Source of the DNA: Ctenosaura bakeri | Lineage: Eukaryota; Chordata; Lepidosauria; Squamata; Iguanidae | NCBI GenBank assembly: GCA_948474755.1 | Contig: CAOLHI010004255.1 | Span: forward strand, 1-64,000 | Direction of reading: 5' to 3' | DNA length: 64,000 nucleotides | Shown: positions 1 through 11,279 of the stretch, in pieces | Layout: each line of letters begins with the position of its first letter | Numbering within the stretch: the first letter of the stretch is position 1 | Translations under genes and position numbers: made by a program | Notes under the pieces: generated by a model | Databases searched by the model: none | Seen by the model: only the letters and a program-made list of their open reading frames with translations | What the model was told of the DNA's origin: nothing

Positions 1-2512
1 GAGAGAGAGAGACCTATTTTCAAGGCAATACTCTCACCCTGAGATTCCTCTTCCTCAACTTGAGAACTGGAGAAGAAGGTCTGGGTTGAGACTGAAGGCC
101 AGGCCTTGAGACTTGAGAATCCCAGCTGAGGAAGAACTGTTTTCTATAAAAAGCCTGTTTTCCGTGTGAAACCCCTTTGACCATTCTTTGTAACTCATGG
201 TGAGTGAAAGTGAAATCCAGTGTCATTTAATCATTCCGTGCTGATACAAGGGGGTTTCCTTATCCTCTTTTCTACTCAAAGTCCTTTTATTGTATCAAAA
301 GTAGGGTTGGGAAGACCCAATCACTCTTCTGAAAGATCAAAGCATTTGAAATACTTTTCATTCATTTCATCATTGTTTCTGATCAAACAGGTTTTGCAGG
401 CTTTTGAAACACTATAAACACAGAACCTAGGAACAGATATGATAGTGGTATAAGTGTGCAATATAATTATTCATCTGTAATATTGCACTTAGTTCTTTGA
501 TGGAAAATCCCATTATCTTTTCTAGCCTAATCATAAAGGATATGTTGAGTACACAAATGCTTTCCCTGAGGTTTCAGTGGAGCAAGAGAGAGGCAGATTC
601 TTTGGGACAGTTGTGGCAGAAAGTACAATGTAAGTGCCACACAGCTTCTCTAGGCAATCAAATAATGTAACCAACTTCCTGCCTTGTGTGAAGTAACATC
701 ACTGGAAGTTTTTGACCAAAACTTGGAAAAGTTCATTTTTGGACTACAACTCCCAGAATACTTCAGCCAGCATGGCCTCTGGGGCATTCTGAAAAGGCAA
801 GAACTCAGCCAAAACCAGAGGAAACTAACATTCCAAACTTGTTTTGGCTGATTTCTTGTGCCTGTTCCTATACCAGAGACTTTCAGATATTTTTGCTTAT
901 ACTTTCTCATAAGTGCGAAAGGCATGCTAAACTTTGGTTTTCAGAACAAAGGGTTTATAATGTCTGAAATGAGGATGTTGCTGACTACACTTGCCTATTG
1001 TTTCCTGAGTTTTAAGAATTGGATTCTTTAATGTCCTTCTTCAATAACCTCCTGACTTCTTTACCCAAGACTATTTAGCCATTCAGACTGGCTTTGAGCA
1101 CACATTAATATACTGAGATCAGCTATGTTCATTTTATATCTCTAAATGCCATCTATTTGTGCAGTGCGTCAAAGATGTAAAACACTATGTGCGGTAAGTG
1201 CTAAGTTATTATAGATTCCCCTTTCTCTAAAGCACTTTGGGAAATCAATATGTTACTCAGAAAGACTGCATTGTCTCAGACTGATCTGCTCTCTTTTATA
1301 GCTGAAGGGAATGATAAAGAATTGAGGGTTCATGGTGCTGTCCAGAATTTCCAGCTACTACGAACTGCAAATAAATGGGCCCGACTGCTATTTTATTTCT
1401 GTGTTACCAGAAATGCATCATCAAAAGCTACCTCTCAGTATTTTGTTTTTCAAATTAGGACATCCTCATTTGAAATCACAGAAAAATAAATAAATAATAA
1501 AATATGGCCATCCTTTATCTCAAGGGATGATCTGCCAAAAGGAAAATCATTTCTGGAATCCCATTGTAAGAAGGATGTTTCTTGGTTATAGATGTATTAT
1601 TGTTTTTCACAACAACTCCTTCTCCTTCCCCATGCCATAGTAAAGGAAAGTGTGTTGATGTGCTAGGGGTCTAAATAAAGAAGGCGGCAAGTTATATAAT
1701 CCTCTTGGACATTATTGGAGATTTTAAAGGGATCTCTTCTTCTCTTCCAAACTCCTCAGATGGTTCGGACTATGACCCTCTTCTGCAGGGGTATGTCACC
1801 CTGGCAGAAGGTAGGACTCAACTGCTGCTTCTGAATAGGAATCAGAATTTTCTCTCTCTCTTTTTTTTAATGAGAATGTCCTTAAGATGATAACCTTTGT
1901 TTATTCCATGTTTATTTCCAAAAAGAATATCAAGTCCTAAATATGAAGAAATTTGCAACTTTTCATAAATTCTTTAAAAAGAACAACAAAAAAACAGAAA
2001 TAAAACTGATGTCTTGTTAGTTCCTTAACCAAATGTCAGTTCTGCTATAGTGGAGGGAAATTCTCTCTCTAAAATACTGTGGGTTGTTTTTGTTTTGTTT
2101 TTTGAGCAGGATTTAAATATCGTTGATGGGCTACCAAGCTCTGTAAAAGTGACTAGTACACTGGTTTTTCTTCAGCTAAAGGGAAGAATCAGGCAAGGGA
2201 CATATAGAACAGTAGGGATGCAACAATCACTAGTTGAACTGAGAAAGTAGAAATCTTATTCTCTTGAATTTCAGTTATTCCAGAGCTGTTGACAGGTAAA
2301 AGTATCATGGATTCTTTAAGTTCTCCATCTGCCTCAGTTCTCCAGCTCTACTGAGCGGTTCAGTCTGAGTAGGTTTATCTATAGAGATTGGCTCATAGTC
2401 TTGAAATCACCCAGGTTGCTGTTCAGTGCAGCCTGAATATTACAGTTACAATTAAAACACGGATGAAGGTATAACTTTGTTATCCCATGTTATGTTGCAA
2501 CTATAATGTGAC
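1..2512. other. Intergenic, mostly unassigned
   Basis: No gene or intact repeat is recognised here. The window opens in a short GA repeat (1-11). A short ACTACAACTCCCAGAAT motif lies at 743-759; this matches the ZNF143/THAP11-type motif and is also common inside squamate MITEs. The rest is AT-rich, with ORFs below 95 codons that look like chance. Confidence 0.5.
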
Positions 2513-2515
2513 TTG

Positions 2516-3029
2516 GGCCCTTTTCGCATTGAGGCTTCTCGCGTGAGCAGGGGAGGGCGGCTCGCGCAGAAGCCTTCTCCGGGAGGCTGCCACTTCCCCC
2601 CTCCTTCCTTCCGCAAGCGAAGGAAGGAGGGGGAAGCAGCAGCCTCCCGGAGAAGGCTTCTCACGTGAGCCACTCTCCCCCGTGCGAAGCAGGAGGCTGT
2701 CGCGTCCGCGCCCCCCCATGCGAAGCAGGAGGCTGTCGCGTCCGTCACGCTAGCGCCCCGCCCCTTCCTTCCGCAGGGGCGGAGGGAAGGAAGTGCGACC
2801 CGGCCACCTCCCCGACGCTCCGCACAGGAGGTAAGTGCGCGTGGGCGCTGGGAGTGTTGCGCGAGCACGGGTGATTTTCACTTTGAGGCGAAAATAAAAA
2901 AAACCGCGATCGCGCCGCTGCAGCCCCGTGAGCGCGGCGGAAGTGGGAGTGCATCGTGCAGAGCGACGCTCCCACTCCCGCGAGGCTCAGGGGGCTCTCG
3001 CGCCACAGAAAGCCTGTGCGAAAAGGGCC
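2516..3029 (+). mobile_element. CpG-rich Harbinger-like MITE, copy 1
   Basis: A 514-bp non-autonomous DNA transposon. It begins GGCCCTTTTCGCA and ends TGCGAAAAGGGCC, a 13-bp perfect terminal inverted repeat. It is flanked by TTG on both sides (2513-2515 and 3030-3032), a 3-bp duplication as expected for PIF/Harbinger-type elements. The interior is very GC- and CpG-rich against an AT-rich background and holds several palindromes, a 36-bp-period direct repeat (2683-2708 and 2719-2744) and no transposase. The copy at 17652-18220 is the same family in the opposite orientation. Undecayed CpGs suggest either a young insertion or little methylation. The superfamily name is inferred from ends and duplication length only. 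Confidence 0.85.
2568..2661. repeat. Long hairpin inside the CpG-rich MITE
   Basis: The left arm starts AGAAGCCTTCTCCGGGAGG and the right arm ends with its near-exact complement. Arms of about 43 bases surround a loop of a few bases around 2613-2618. Stems this long can extrude as cruciforms or fold as RNA. Confidence 0.85.
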
Positions 3030-3139
3030 TTGATGATTTTTCAGTTATTGCAAAAAGAAATTAATTCCAAACTGTAAATTATTTGTGCTAGATACTTCAA
3101 AAACTCTTGCGTGTAACTCCTTTTAATGTGGGATGAGTG

Positions 3140-3322
3140 GGGATGATTTGAGACATGTTGGTAAGAGACTGAGTGACAAATCAAAAGGTCTCTGGTTAGA
3201 ATTTTGCCTTTGCTATGAAGGTGACCTCATTAAGCCTCTCTTAACCTCTGTGCCTCACTCTGCCATTTGCATTACAGGAGATAATAATACTGATTTGTCT
3301 TACAAAAGGAATGATAGAAAGT
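3140..3322 (+). mobile_element. Old MIR/CORE-SINE fragment
   Basis: The segment follows the order of a MIR element: a region resembling the tRNA-like head, a degraded core (GTGACCTCATTAAG, then TCTTAACCTCTGTGCCTCA), and the 3' part GGAGATAATAATACTGA. Divergence is high and no target duplication is visible, as expected for an ancient copy. It accounts for the 63-codon ORF in this stretch. Confidence 0.7.
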
Positions 3323-3402
3323 GATCAGGATCCAGTGGTAGATTGTCATTTTGAGTAGAATAATACAGAATTCCCAATGTCAATTATTAGGCAAAAGCAA
3401 GA

Positions 3403-3425
3403 ACTAATAAATAAATAAATAAATA
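3403..3425. repeat. AAAT microsatellite
   Basis: About five tandem AAAT units. Confidence 0.9.
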
Positions 3426-3508
3426 TTTTAAAATTATCTGTTTTTAATTAGGTTGCCAGAAATGAATGCTGGAAGAAGACCAGTAATGCCGGTATAGGTT
3501 TGTCTATT

Positions 3509-3525
3509 TGTGTGTGTGTGTGTGT
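3509..3525. repeat. TG microsatellite
   Basis: About eight TG units in an otherwise unassigned stretch. Confidence 0.9.
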
Positions 3526-4109
3526 TTATTTCCATGTGAAAAGATTTGTGGGCTCGATTCTGGCACTGATAAATAATATTCCTGAGCTCAAACTCCCCTT
3601 GCACATTAATTAGATAATGCATGTGGACTGCTTGGATCACTTGAAAATGCAAAACATAATAATGATAATTACAATGATAATAAAGCTTCCTACAGTATAC
3701 CTTAGTACTGTTGTTATTATCATCAGTATTATTTTCCTGAGGCACGTCTGGATCTAGTCTGATCCAGTAAGGCAGTCCTTATGCTCTTGTTACACCTTTG
3801 TTTCTTTATCATTCCTATAAGGATCTTTCTTCCCCTACTTCAGTTCTATACTTTGTCCTGGATTTTATAAACAATTTCCAGATATGAAGATTCAGTTTTA
3901 AAAATTGTCACTTAAAGTTTCTGAAAAGCTTGCTTGAATACTTTTGAACAAAACAACAACAGCAACAAATCTGTCCCTCAATATTTTCTTTTCGCCTTCT
4001 GAGTGCCTAGCTTCCAAAGTCTCTAACAGAAAAGAAAGTGCCTTTCATAAAAGAAGTCTCCCTTATTCCACCATCTGCTGAGAGAAAGAGAGAAACTCTT
4101 GCCATCCAG

Positions 4110-4160
4110 TTGCTATCAGAAAGAAAGAAAGAGAAAGAAACAAAGAAAGAAAAGAACATT
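4110..4160. repeat. GAAA-rich purine tract
   Basis: Imperfect GAAA/GAAAGA purine run. It lies just upstream of a possible conserved non-coding block. Confidence 0.8.
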
Positions 4161-4269
4161 AGGAATCTGGATATCCTGTGTTGCCCCTTGGATTAAAAAA
4201 AGGAAAAAAAGAAGAAGAATAAAAAAATAATGAATCAAATGATCCTAGCAAACAGAAGTGACCACTACT

Positions 4270-5110
4270 TGGAGTCATTTTGGAGGGCAAACCTGAGCTA
4301 TGCAAAGAGATGGGAAGAGAGTCCTTGTGTTAAGCTGGCATGTGCCAGCGGATAAATGGCTGGCACTTGCAAAGCTGCATTGCAGGGGAGCTTTTAGCTG
4401 TTCACTGCTGCCAGCTGATGTCTTTCGAAGCACCATTGCCAAGAAATCCAAACTGGAAGCAGGTGCAGAGCTAGGGGAACTGAATGTGGTGGTGGGTGAG
4501 AAGGAAAAGAAAAGAAGTAGAAGCACAGAACTTCTCTTGTTAGAACGCAGTTGCCTTCATTGAGACCTAAACAATGCTTTACTTTAGAACTTGGAGAATA
4601 TTTTTAGCCTGATAGACTACTGCAAACCCAGTTTGACAATCCTCTTACATTTATGCACTGAACTAAAAGACTCGCACCGCCCCCCAATTCCCCCCTTCTG
4701 CAGAGCTGTGGATTGCTGAGCAGAATGTTGCATGCTGATTATAGCAGCTTTGCTTCGGAGACAGAGAGCATCTGCTTCTTAATGTGCCCTCATTGTCCCA
4801 CCCCCAATCAAACTGCTCTTTGGGAACTTCCACCTCCCTTAGCCCAGGGCCTGGGAAAAGTGCCTCTCACCCTCCTCCCTGCCCAGCTCGAGTCTCAGAC
4901 TTCATCGTGCCATGTCACCAGTTCAGGCATTGTAACATGCTGCCTCCTGATAAGAAAGAAGGCAGGCATCAGCAATGCCAAGAATGTACATTCCTTTCAG
5001 AGGCGCAAGCAAAATGTGGCACTCCTGTTTGCAGCCAAAAGGATTCTCTGTTCTTCTTTAGATTTTGCCCAATGACACTCACATCTGCGGATGGAAAAAA
5101 AGAGAGGTAA
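4270..5110. promoter_or_regulatory. Possible conserved non-coding block
   Basis: This stretch lacks recognised repeats and is less AT-rich than its surroundings. It has sites of the kind found in enhancers: a CAGCTG E-box at about 4411, TGCAAAG/TTGCAT-type octamer-like words, and GATTA homeodomain-like words near 4737. Overlapping 83-120 codon ORFs on both strands show no recognisable domain. Calling it regulatory is inference from composition alone; a cross-species alignment would decide. Confidence 0.2.
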
Positions 5111-5326
5111 TAGGGGTCTGATAAGAACAGCAAACAGCAGACCATACCTGTGCAATCTGCAACAAAATGCTGCAAGATTGAATGTTCCTGCTAAGGGCTG
5201 CAGCTAGATATGTCCTTTTCTATTTTATGTTCCCATCCCCATTTTTCCATCCCCACTAGTCCTGGTACTATGCCTTCCAAACTTGCTTCTCTATTCTTCA
5301 TGGAGGAGTGTGTATGTGTATATTAG

Positions 5327-5347
5327 GTGTGTGTGTGTGTGTGTGTG
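5327..5347. repeat. GT microsatellite
   Basis: About ten GT units. Confidence 0.9.
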
Positions 5348-5476
5348 GTGTCCTCTTACCCCCTCCCCGCAATGTTTTTGTTGACTTTACAACTTTTTTA
5401 TGCTACTGTATAGCTTAAAATCCTCTGGGAAATTTACAATAACCAAATAAGTGCAAAGGTGTCCTTTAGCATGTCT

Positions 5477-5576
5477 GAGACTAACTGAGGAAAAGAAATT
5501 TCTAGAATAAGCTTTCATGGACTCCAGAAAGTTTATGCTAGAAATTTCTTATTCTCAGTTAGTCTCAAAAGTGTCA
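5477..5576. repeat. 100-bp foldback (inverted repeat)
   Basis: GAGACTAACTGAGG at the left end is answered by the complementary CTCAGTTAGTCTC at the right end. The arms, about 45 bases each with few mismatches, meet around 5521-5526. The words AAGCTTTCATGGA and AGTCTCAAAAGTGTCACAGG match a dispersed family also seen near 35.4 kb and 53.3 kb, so this may be two head-to-head fragments or a foldback derivative of it. Confidence 0.85.
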
Positions 5577-5794
5577 CAGGATTCCCTTATATCTTTTCGT
5601 GTGGAAACAGATTATCACTTGTCTTTGAATACCACAAACAAATGCAAGAATAATATACATAATTTACATGCAAAACTGTAAAATCAAAATCAAGATAAAA
5701 TATGACTGTGAAGCAAGACTCCCAGCGCTCCAAGTAGAAGGATGAGTGAACAGGAACCGGGTGCCAGAAATACTGTAAGGATGGCACTGGTTAA

Positions 5795-5945
5795 AATTCT
5801 ATTGTATAATGGCATGTCACTACTCCATTTTAATATTGCAATGTTGATCTTTTTGTATGTTTTAACTCTGTTGTATTTGTTGTCATTTTTAAAGCCACCT
5901 TGAGCCCCCATTCTGGGAAAAAGACAGGCTATAAATAAAGTTGAT
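5795..5945 (+). mobile_element. LINE 3' tail fragment
   Basis: Contains AAAGCCACCTTGAGCCCCC, then CTGGGAAAAAGACAGGCTATAAATAAA. This is the typical 3' end of squamate CR1/L2-type LINEs, where a GCCGCCTTGAGTCCC-like block precedes a short ATAAATAA tail. No coding part remains. Similar tails lie near 9.1, 12.4, 17.25, 18.9 and 55.5 kb. Confidence 0.6.
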
Positions 5946-6119
5946 AGTAGTAATAGTACTAATGCTACTAATTAAACCACTGCAACAACAATAATAAAAA
6001 AGATCTCTCCTTTGTAGGCACTCATTGCACTTCATTTGGCTGAAACATTCAAAGTGGAGCTGGGCTTCAGGGGAGAATCTTAAGGTTTCCATAGGTACAT
6101 ATGACAGAAGATAGTCAAT

Positions 6120-6526
6120 GGTCCTTTCTGCATGATGTTGTTGTCTTGTTTCTGCCACAGGATGGCAGCGGTTGGCAGGTTGCGCTTCTGCATGACATCA
6201 TCACCATCCTGCTGCTATCCTGTCATGGAGTGTCGCGCTTGCACAGTTTTAGCAAAACAGAAAAAATCTGTTTCGCATCTGCTATTGCACAGCACTCCCG
6301 TCACTTCTGGCCATGAGGAAGTTGAGGAAGCACAATGGCGATGCTTCCTTCTGTAGCACAGCAATGGGAAAAGCCTGGCTGTGCTGCGGAAGGAAGATGT
6401 GGCGCCATTGCTTTCTCTTTCGCATGGACCAAGTGGGTGCAGAGAAGAGCGTTGCTAACATGCTCCCTTCTGGACCGAGGACTGCAGTGAGATGACGTGG
6501 AAGAGCATCACTGTGCAGAAATGGCT
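6120..6526. mobile_element. MITE-like repeat with GGTCCTTTCTGCA ends
   Basis: The left end GGTCCTTTCTGCATGATG is matched by an inverted GTGCAGAAATGGCT at the right end. The interior has palindromic ATGATG/CATCATC and GATGACGT words and an above-background GC content. No target duplication is clear, so the exact ends are uncertain. The ends resemble the GGCC-N-TTTYYGCAC set seen elsewhere in the window, and the interior resembles the repeat at 28366-28782. Confidence 0.55.
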
Positions 6527-7118
6527 GCAAACATCAAAACCAGTGCTTTAAACTGGGCCCTGAACTAAACTGTTAGTCAATATAGGTGACAAAAGAGGCA
6601 AAGTATAGTCAAATTTCCCAGTTCCAATTAATAATCTATAGGCCCCTATTTCTGGGTCACATGCAGTTTCTGAACCATTTTTAAAAGCAGCCAACACAAC
6701 TGACGCATTTGCAACAGTCTAAGATGCTACCAGAGCACAACCCATTGCTGATAAGTTGTGTGGAGCCCTGTTTTAGCAGGATTCCCAATCACACAGAGGC
6801 TTCTACTCTCATCCAAACAAATGCAAGCAGAAACCTCCATCAGACATGGCAGGGACTCAATTGGCGGGGTTGAAGGGTGGCAGGAACTTGAATGAACTTT
6901 TGCATCCCTTCTTATTTTTCCCTTTCAGATGAGCAGACTGAACTTCTGTGCAGAACTGACATTTCATCTTGATACTGAGATACTAGCATCAAGCCTAGTA
7001 TTTTTATCAGGAGACAAATCCATGTTTCATGGTTCAGTAAACTCCTCACATTTATTTTAAGCCCATAAGCAAATGGAAAATGCACTTTGGCATGACATCT
7101 CCTTTGAGCAATTGCAAA

Positions 7119-7163
7119 GATAGATGGATAGATAGATAGAGATAAACAGACAGACAGATAGAT
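7119..7163. repeat. GATA/GACA microsatellite
   Basis: Compound tandem tract of GATA, then GACA, then GATA units. Confidence 0.9.
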
Positions 7164-7827
7164 GAACATTGTAATTCATTGTTTTTTGTTGTACAAAATG
7201 TTCTCTTGCATCCATTTTACTGGGCAGTGAGTAAGAAAAGGTGCCGGGGGGAGCAATTGTCTCAAATTGGACAGAAGAATGATAATTTGGGGTATCTTCC
7301 TCCCTGTTCCATTGTCACCCATTGTGTCCCATCTTACCTTGGTCTTTTGGAGAGACTACTTCGATTTGAAGGATGCAAGTGGCTGCAGAATGGGAAACTT
7401 TCCTCTTTTCCTTGGGGATTCAAGCCATTGCAAACCCTGTTGTTGAAGATTATGCAATACTAATTCAAAATGGCTTCTGATATTTAAATGGTTCTGGGAT
7501 GCTGTGAGAAACCGTTGTCAGTGAGAATATCCCTGCGATATTAAATTAAACCCAATAATTCAGCATATGGCATCCAGAAACAAAGCTGAGTAAATCCAGG
7601 TGAGTGTTTCTATTCATGTTTTCTAAGACAAGGTAGTACAGAGTGGTGCTTCTTTTCAATATTTGTCTTCTTCATCTGGTCAAGCTACCAGAAAGAGCTT
7701 TTTATCAAAGTAGGGAATGTTAACAAAGACTTTGAAGTTTTCTGACATTGGAAGATTTTTTTAAAAAAAGTATTCCTGCACCACTCTTGTGCTACTCCCC
7801 TTCTATGTTTTACTGACTTACTCTAGT

Positions 7828-8132
7828 GTTGCCAGTTCAGAACTATCTCAAGCCCTTCAATTTCAGAGTAAAAAGTAAAACCTAGGGACAACCCCTTGTG
7901 ATGTTACAAGAGGCAGACTTTCATGAAGTTAAAAGGTTAAATGTTAATAGGGGCAATCTCTGCTTATGTCATTAAGCATGGTGCATTAAGCATCAACCGT
8001 AGTTGCACAGAGTATGTCATTCAAAAAATATCAACTCTAATAAATAGATAAACACACTTTCATGGCAGCACTATTTCCCTGATATTCTTCTCCCTCGCCC
8101 TTAGAACTGGGGAAGGCCTGAGACCTGGCAAC
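7828..8132. mobile_element. 305-bp MITE with GTTGCCAG ends
   Basis: Starts GTTGCCAGTTC and ends CCTGGCAAC. The flanks share TCTAG (7822-7826 and 8133-8137), consistent with a target duplication whose exact length is unclear. The interior includes GATGTTACAAG and a CATTAAGCATCAACCGTAGTT block. A longer relative lies around 17360-18483. No ORF is present; superfamily not assigned. Confidence 0.6.
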
Positions 8133-8492
8133 TCTAGATATGCCAGTGAAATCTTGCTAAGGGCAGGACATGGCACCCACCGTTCTTTTGCACGCACCTT
8201 GGTTGAACATGTAGATGGCCAAGTGCAAGGCTGGACTTACCTTTAGGCAAAGTGAGGAACCACCACAGGCAGAAAGTGCTGAGAGGCAAAAAGTTCTTCC
8301 TCTTGAGCCCTTCCTCCAGTTCTTCCTCCTGAGCCCTGTAGCTACTCCTTTCTGCTGGAAACGAGAACTGTGCATGCCCGGTAGCCTGTTCTAAGCACCC
8401 TAAACTGGTCTGCTTAGTTCTGGTGTGGGGGAAGGCACTGTCCCACCATCAGTCTTGGAATAAGTCAATGAGAGCCTTGTATGGTGGCTATT

Positions 8493-8708
8493 CCCTGGTG
8501 GTGCAGTGGTTACATGCTGGTACTGCAGCCACAATGTTGTGAGTTGGAACCTAGGTTGACTCAGCCTTGCATCCTTCCGTAGGTTGTTTAAGATGAATAC
8601 CCAGCTTGTTGGGGGCAATTAGCTTACAACATTGTAAACTGCTTAGAGAATGTTTAGCACTGATAAGCGGTATAGAAATGTAACTGCTATTGCTATTGGT
8701 ATTGCTAT
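8493..8708 (+). mobile_element. Sauria-type SINE
   Basis: The head has GGTGGTGCAGTGGTTACATG with tRNA-like promoter boxes: TGGTGGTGCAGTGG near the A box and GAGTTGGAACCTAGG near the B box. The 3' part has TAAGCGGTATAGAAATGTAA and a GCTATT repeat tail. This architecture is characteristic of the squamate Sauria SINE, whose 3' end is shared with BovB LINEs that supply its retrotransposition machinery. A BovB relic lies at 22.9-23.9 kb. This element is the strongest marker of squamate origin in the window. Confidence 0.85.
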
Positions 8709-9039
8709 GTTCCCACTTTGTGGCACTCTCCTCTTGAGGGGGGCTAGGCAGGCAAAAACTTTTACATTTAGACAGACCTTTGACAACAGGCTAGCTGCTG
8801 ACAAAGTAGCTTTTTGAAGCAGAATGGCTGCCCTTCCCTTCATCTCCTGCTTGTGTTTTGAAACTGCTTTAATTTTAATGTGGCCATTTATTTAATCATA
8901 TTTTAATGCAACCTGAATCTCATTGTGAGTCCGAACTGGAGTTAGAATTGCCAAAACAGTAGGATTTACTTTTGTTTTAAGTCACTATTCACCAATTGGT
9001 TCAATAGACCTCCTCTATTTGAGACTAAACAACCTGATT

Positions 9040-9132
9040 TAGGCTACTGTGTTTTAGTGATATTTGTTTTTGAATCATATTGTGAGATGTCTTGGATCCC
9101 ATTATTGAGAAAGTCAGGATAGAAAACAAACA
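9040..9132 (+). mobile_element. LINE 3' tail fragment (weak)
   Basis: TGTGAGATGTCTTGGATCCC, then GAGAAAGTCAGGATAGAAAAC, resembles a degraded CR1/L2-type 3' tail. Only the tail motif is visible. Confidence 0.35.
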
Positions 9133-9745
9133 AGCTGCAAGGCCAATTTGCTTCTGTGTGTGGAATGGAAAAGAGGCACCAGTTTGTTTTTTGCCTCAGG
9201 GGTCACTGGAGAAGGGGCATTACCTTGTCCTGGTCAGCCAGTTGTCTTAGGCTAGTCCTTTCAAAATGGCTGGCTGAATATTTAACTAGAGCCAAGATTT
9301 AAAGGAAGCTCCAGAACTCTGAGAATTCCACAGTCAGGATGGCCACTGTCTATGCTGGCTGGACGGTTCTGGGAGGAGAACTCCCAAAGGCAACTTTCCC
9401 AAGCTCTGTGAATCACCACACACAGTTTTGAGAGCTGTGTTCTTTAAGGCATCATAATGCTCATCGTTTCCTAGAAGAAACCGAATCCCCTTATTTTCAG
9501 TTACTGTTGTCACAAAGGACGGGCAAATGGAAAAGAAGCCCAAAGCTTTGCCATGAACTTTGCATCTGTCAATTCTAATTTTAAGAAAGGAATGGTTTTT
9601 TAATCATTCTTGCAGTGAAAGGGAAAGTGACAGAGAAATACTCTTTCTTTTAATGTTCTTTCACAGATAATGGTTTTGGATATTACTGAACATTATGGTC
9701 GAGGAAAGGCTATGAACCCCTGCTCTAAAGGGTTAATTAAACAAT

Positions 9746-10307
9746 GGCCCCTTCCGCACAAGGCTGGTGAATCAGTTCGTGCCATTTCTTACCAGATTTT
9801 CTGGGCTCGAAACAAGGCAGACTTTCTCTCATTTTCTTCTGCACAGCTACTGCGTAGGTTCCATTCTGATTCAGAGGAGTGAGAGATCATGAATCTACAC
9901 TTCCTCTGCCGTGGCCACTCCCGCTACTCCCTTCACTCTGCCCTGTCAGCTGTGATTGCCCCCCCTTTTTTGCATAGTTTAGTACATCATTGTGTACATG
10001 CATACGTGCACAAGTCCGTACTACCCCAGCCCCTCCCATGAGCCCTCCTCTGACCACCAATTTGCATTGGCGTGAATGTACGTGTCTGTACCACTGTGCA
10101 AGTACGAATTGGATCGATCTGGAAAACTGGAAAACCGATTTCTTTCGGTTTTCAAATAGCGCACTTTACTACCACATGGGAGCGCATCTAGTCAGAATTA
10201 TGTGCGGAACGAAGGTAAATAAACTGAACCTAGTCCACTCCAAGGTGCAGAAGACCTCCGTGGCAAGACGGATTGGCCCGCCTTAATAACTGCATGTGGA
10301 AAGGGCC
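9746..10307. mobile_element. 562-bp GGCC-ended MITE
   Basis: Starts GGCCCCTTCCGCAC and ends CATGTGGAAAGGGCC. The ends are related to those of the CpG-rich Harbinger-like MITEs at 2516-3029 and 17652-18220, and the length is similar (562 versus 514 and 569 bp). The interior differs; it carries inverted words around GTACGTG/CACGTAC near 9990-10110. The flanking triplets are AAT and AGA, so no duplication survives. The 98-codon ORF inside is not protein-like. Confidence 0.6.
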
Positions 10308-11279
10308 AGAGTTAGCAAACGGGATGCCATACCTCTAAATCCTAGCTGTTTCTTGGTCAGTGTGCTAGTGCAGCCATAACTTATCTGATTTTATTTCATG
10401 GCACTCAAGAAAGCATTTAAAATGGATAAGCGCTTTGTGAAGGGGTGTTTTTTTCTGTGTGCATGCGAGTGGGTGATTAAAAGCTTCAAACAATGAGTGC
10501 TTCAATATTTATACATATATAAAATGTAAACCTCAGCAAAGTACAATAGCTCAGTAATAAAGCCATGAAATTGCTAATGGGGAAGTTTTTTAAAAAGCAA
10601 AACAAATGAACTGACTACCAAGTACAGTAATAGGAAAGCACATAATATAGTTTTATATATATGTAAAAAGAGGCAATGCAGCCAAGGCTTATTAACTGAA
10701 ATTGTAGATGAAGAGGACTTATGTCATCAGGCTTTGAATTTTGTACATTTTGAACATCATCCAAAAAGTATAATCCACCGTTTGAAATATTATAGCTGTG
10801 GTGAGGGAGAAGGGGTCTCCCCATTACAACCTTATAGCCTTCAACATTCACATCCTACTGTAAATACATCATATACTGTATCGTGTTCCTTACAATGAAC
10901 CTTTAAGTCCTTCCCCCACCCCCGGCCCTGATTTCCCCATTTTACAGGCCTTGTCACTTAAAAGTTAGCGTCTGGGCAAATGGAACCACAGTTTGTTCCT
11001 TCTCTGAGTGTGAATTCTTTCACATTCATTTCCTGCTTCTATGCATTTTAGCTGAGTTGTGGGACCTGCTCCCAAATAAGAGTGGGTAAGATTCTAGCCT
11101 GGGTATGACTAGTGTACATCTAGCTTCCTAACACAACCACCAATAACAGTGCAGCACAAAGACTTTACCCACTGCTGTGTATGTTTTGAAGATCTCCAAA
11201 GGGAATAATGTTGTAATACAATGCTTAATCGTCTACATTTGTCATGTACTCTGGAAATCAGATCTAATACCACTACCTT

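Noticed and set aside
2452..2975. Overlapping ORFs of 69-138 codons on both strands
   Set aside because: Same cause as at 17.8 kb: they span the CpG-rich MITE and its edges.
2516..3029. Promoter CpG island of a gene
   Set aside because: Exact terminal inverted repeats and a 3-bp target duplication show a transposon, and no exon lies nearby.
5477..5576. Rho-independent-type terminator or microRNA gene
   Set aside because: The genome is eukaryotic, and the sequence matches a dispersed repeat. A microRNA needs small-RNA evidence.
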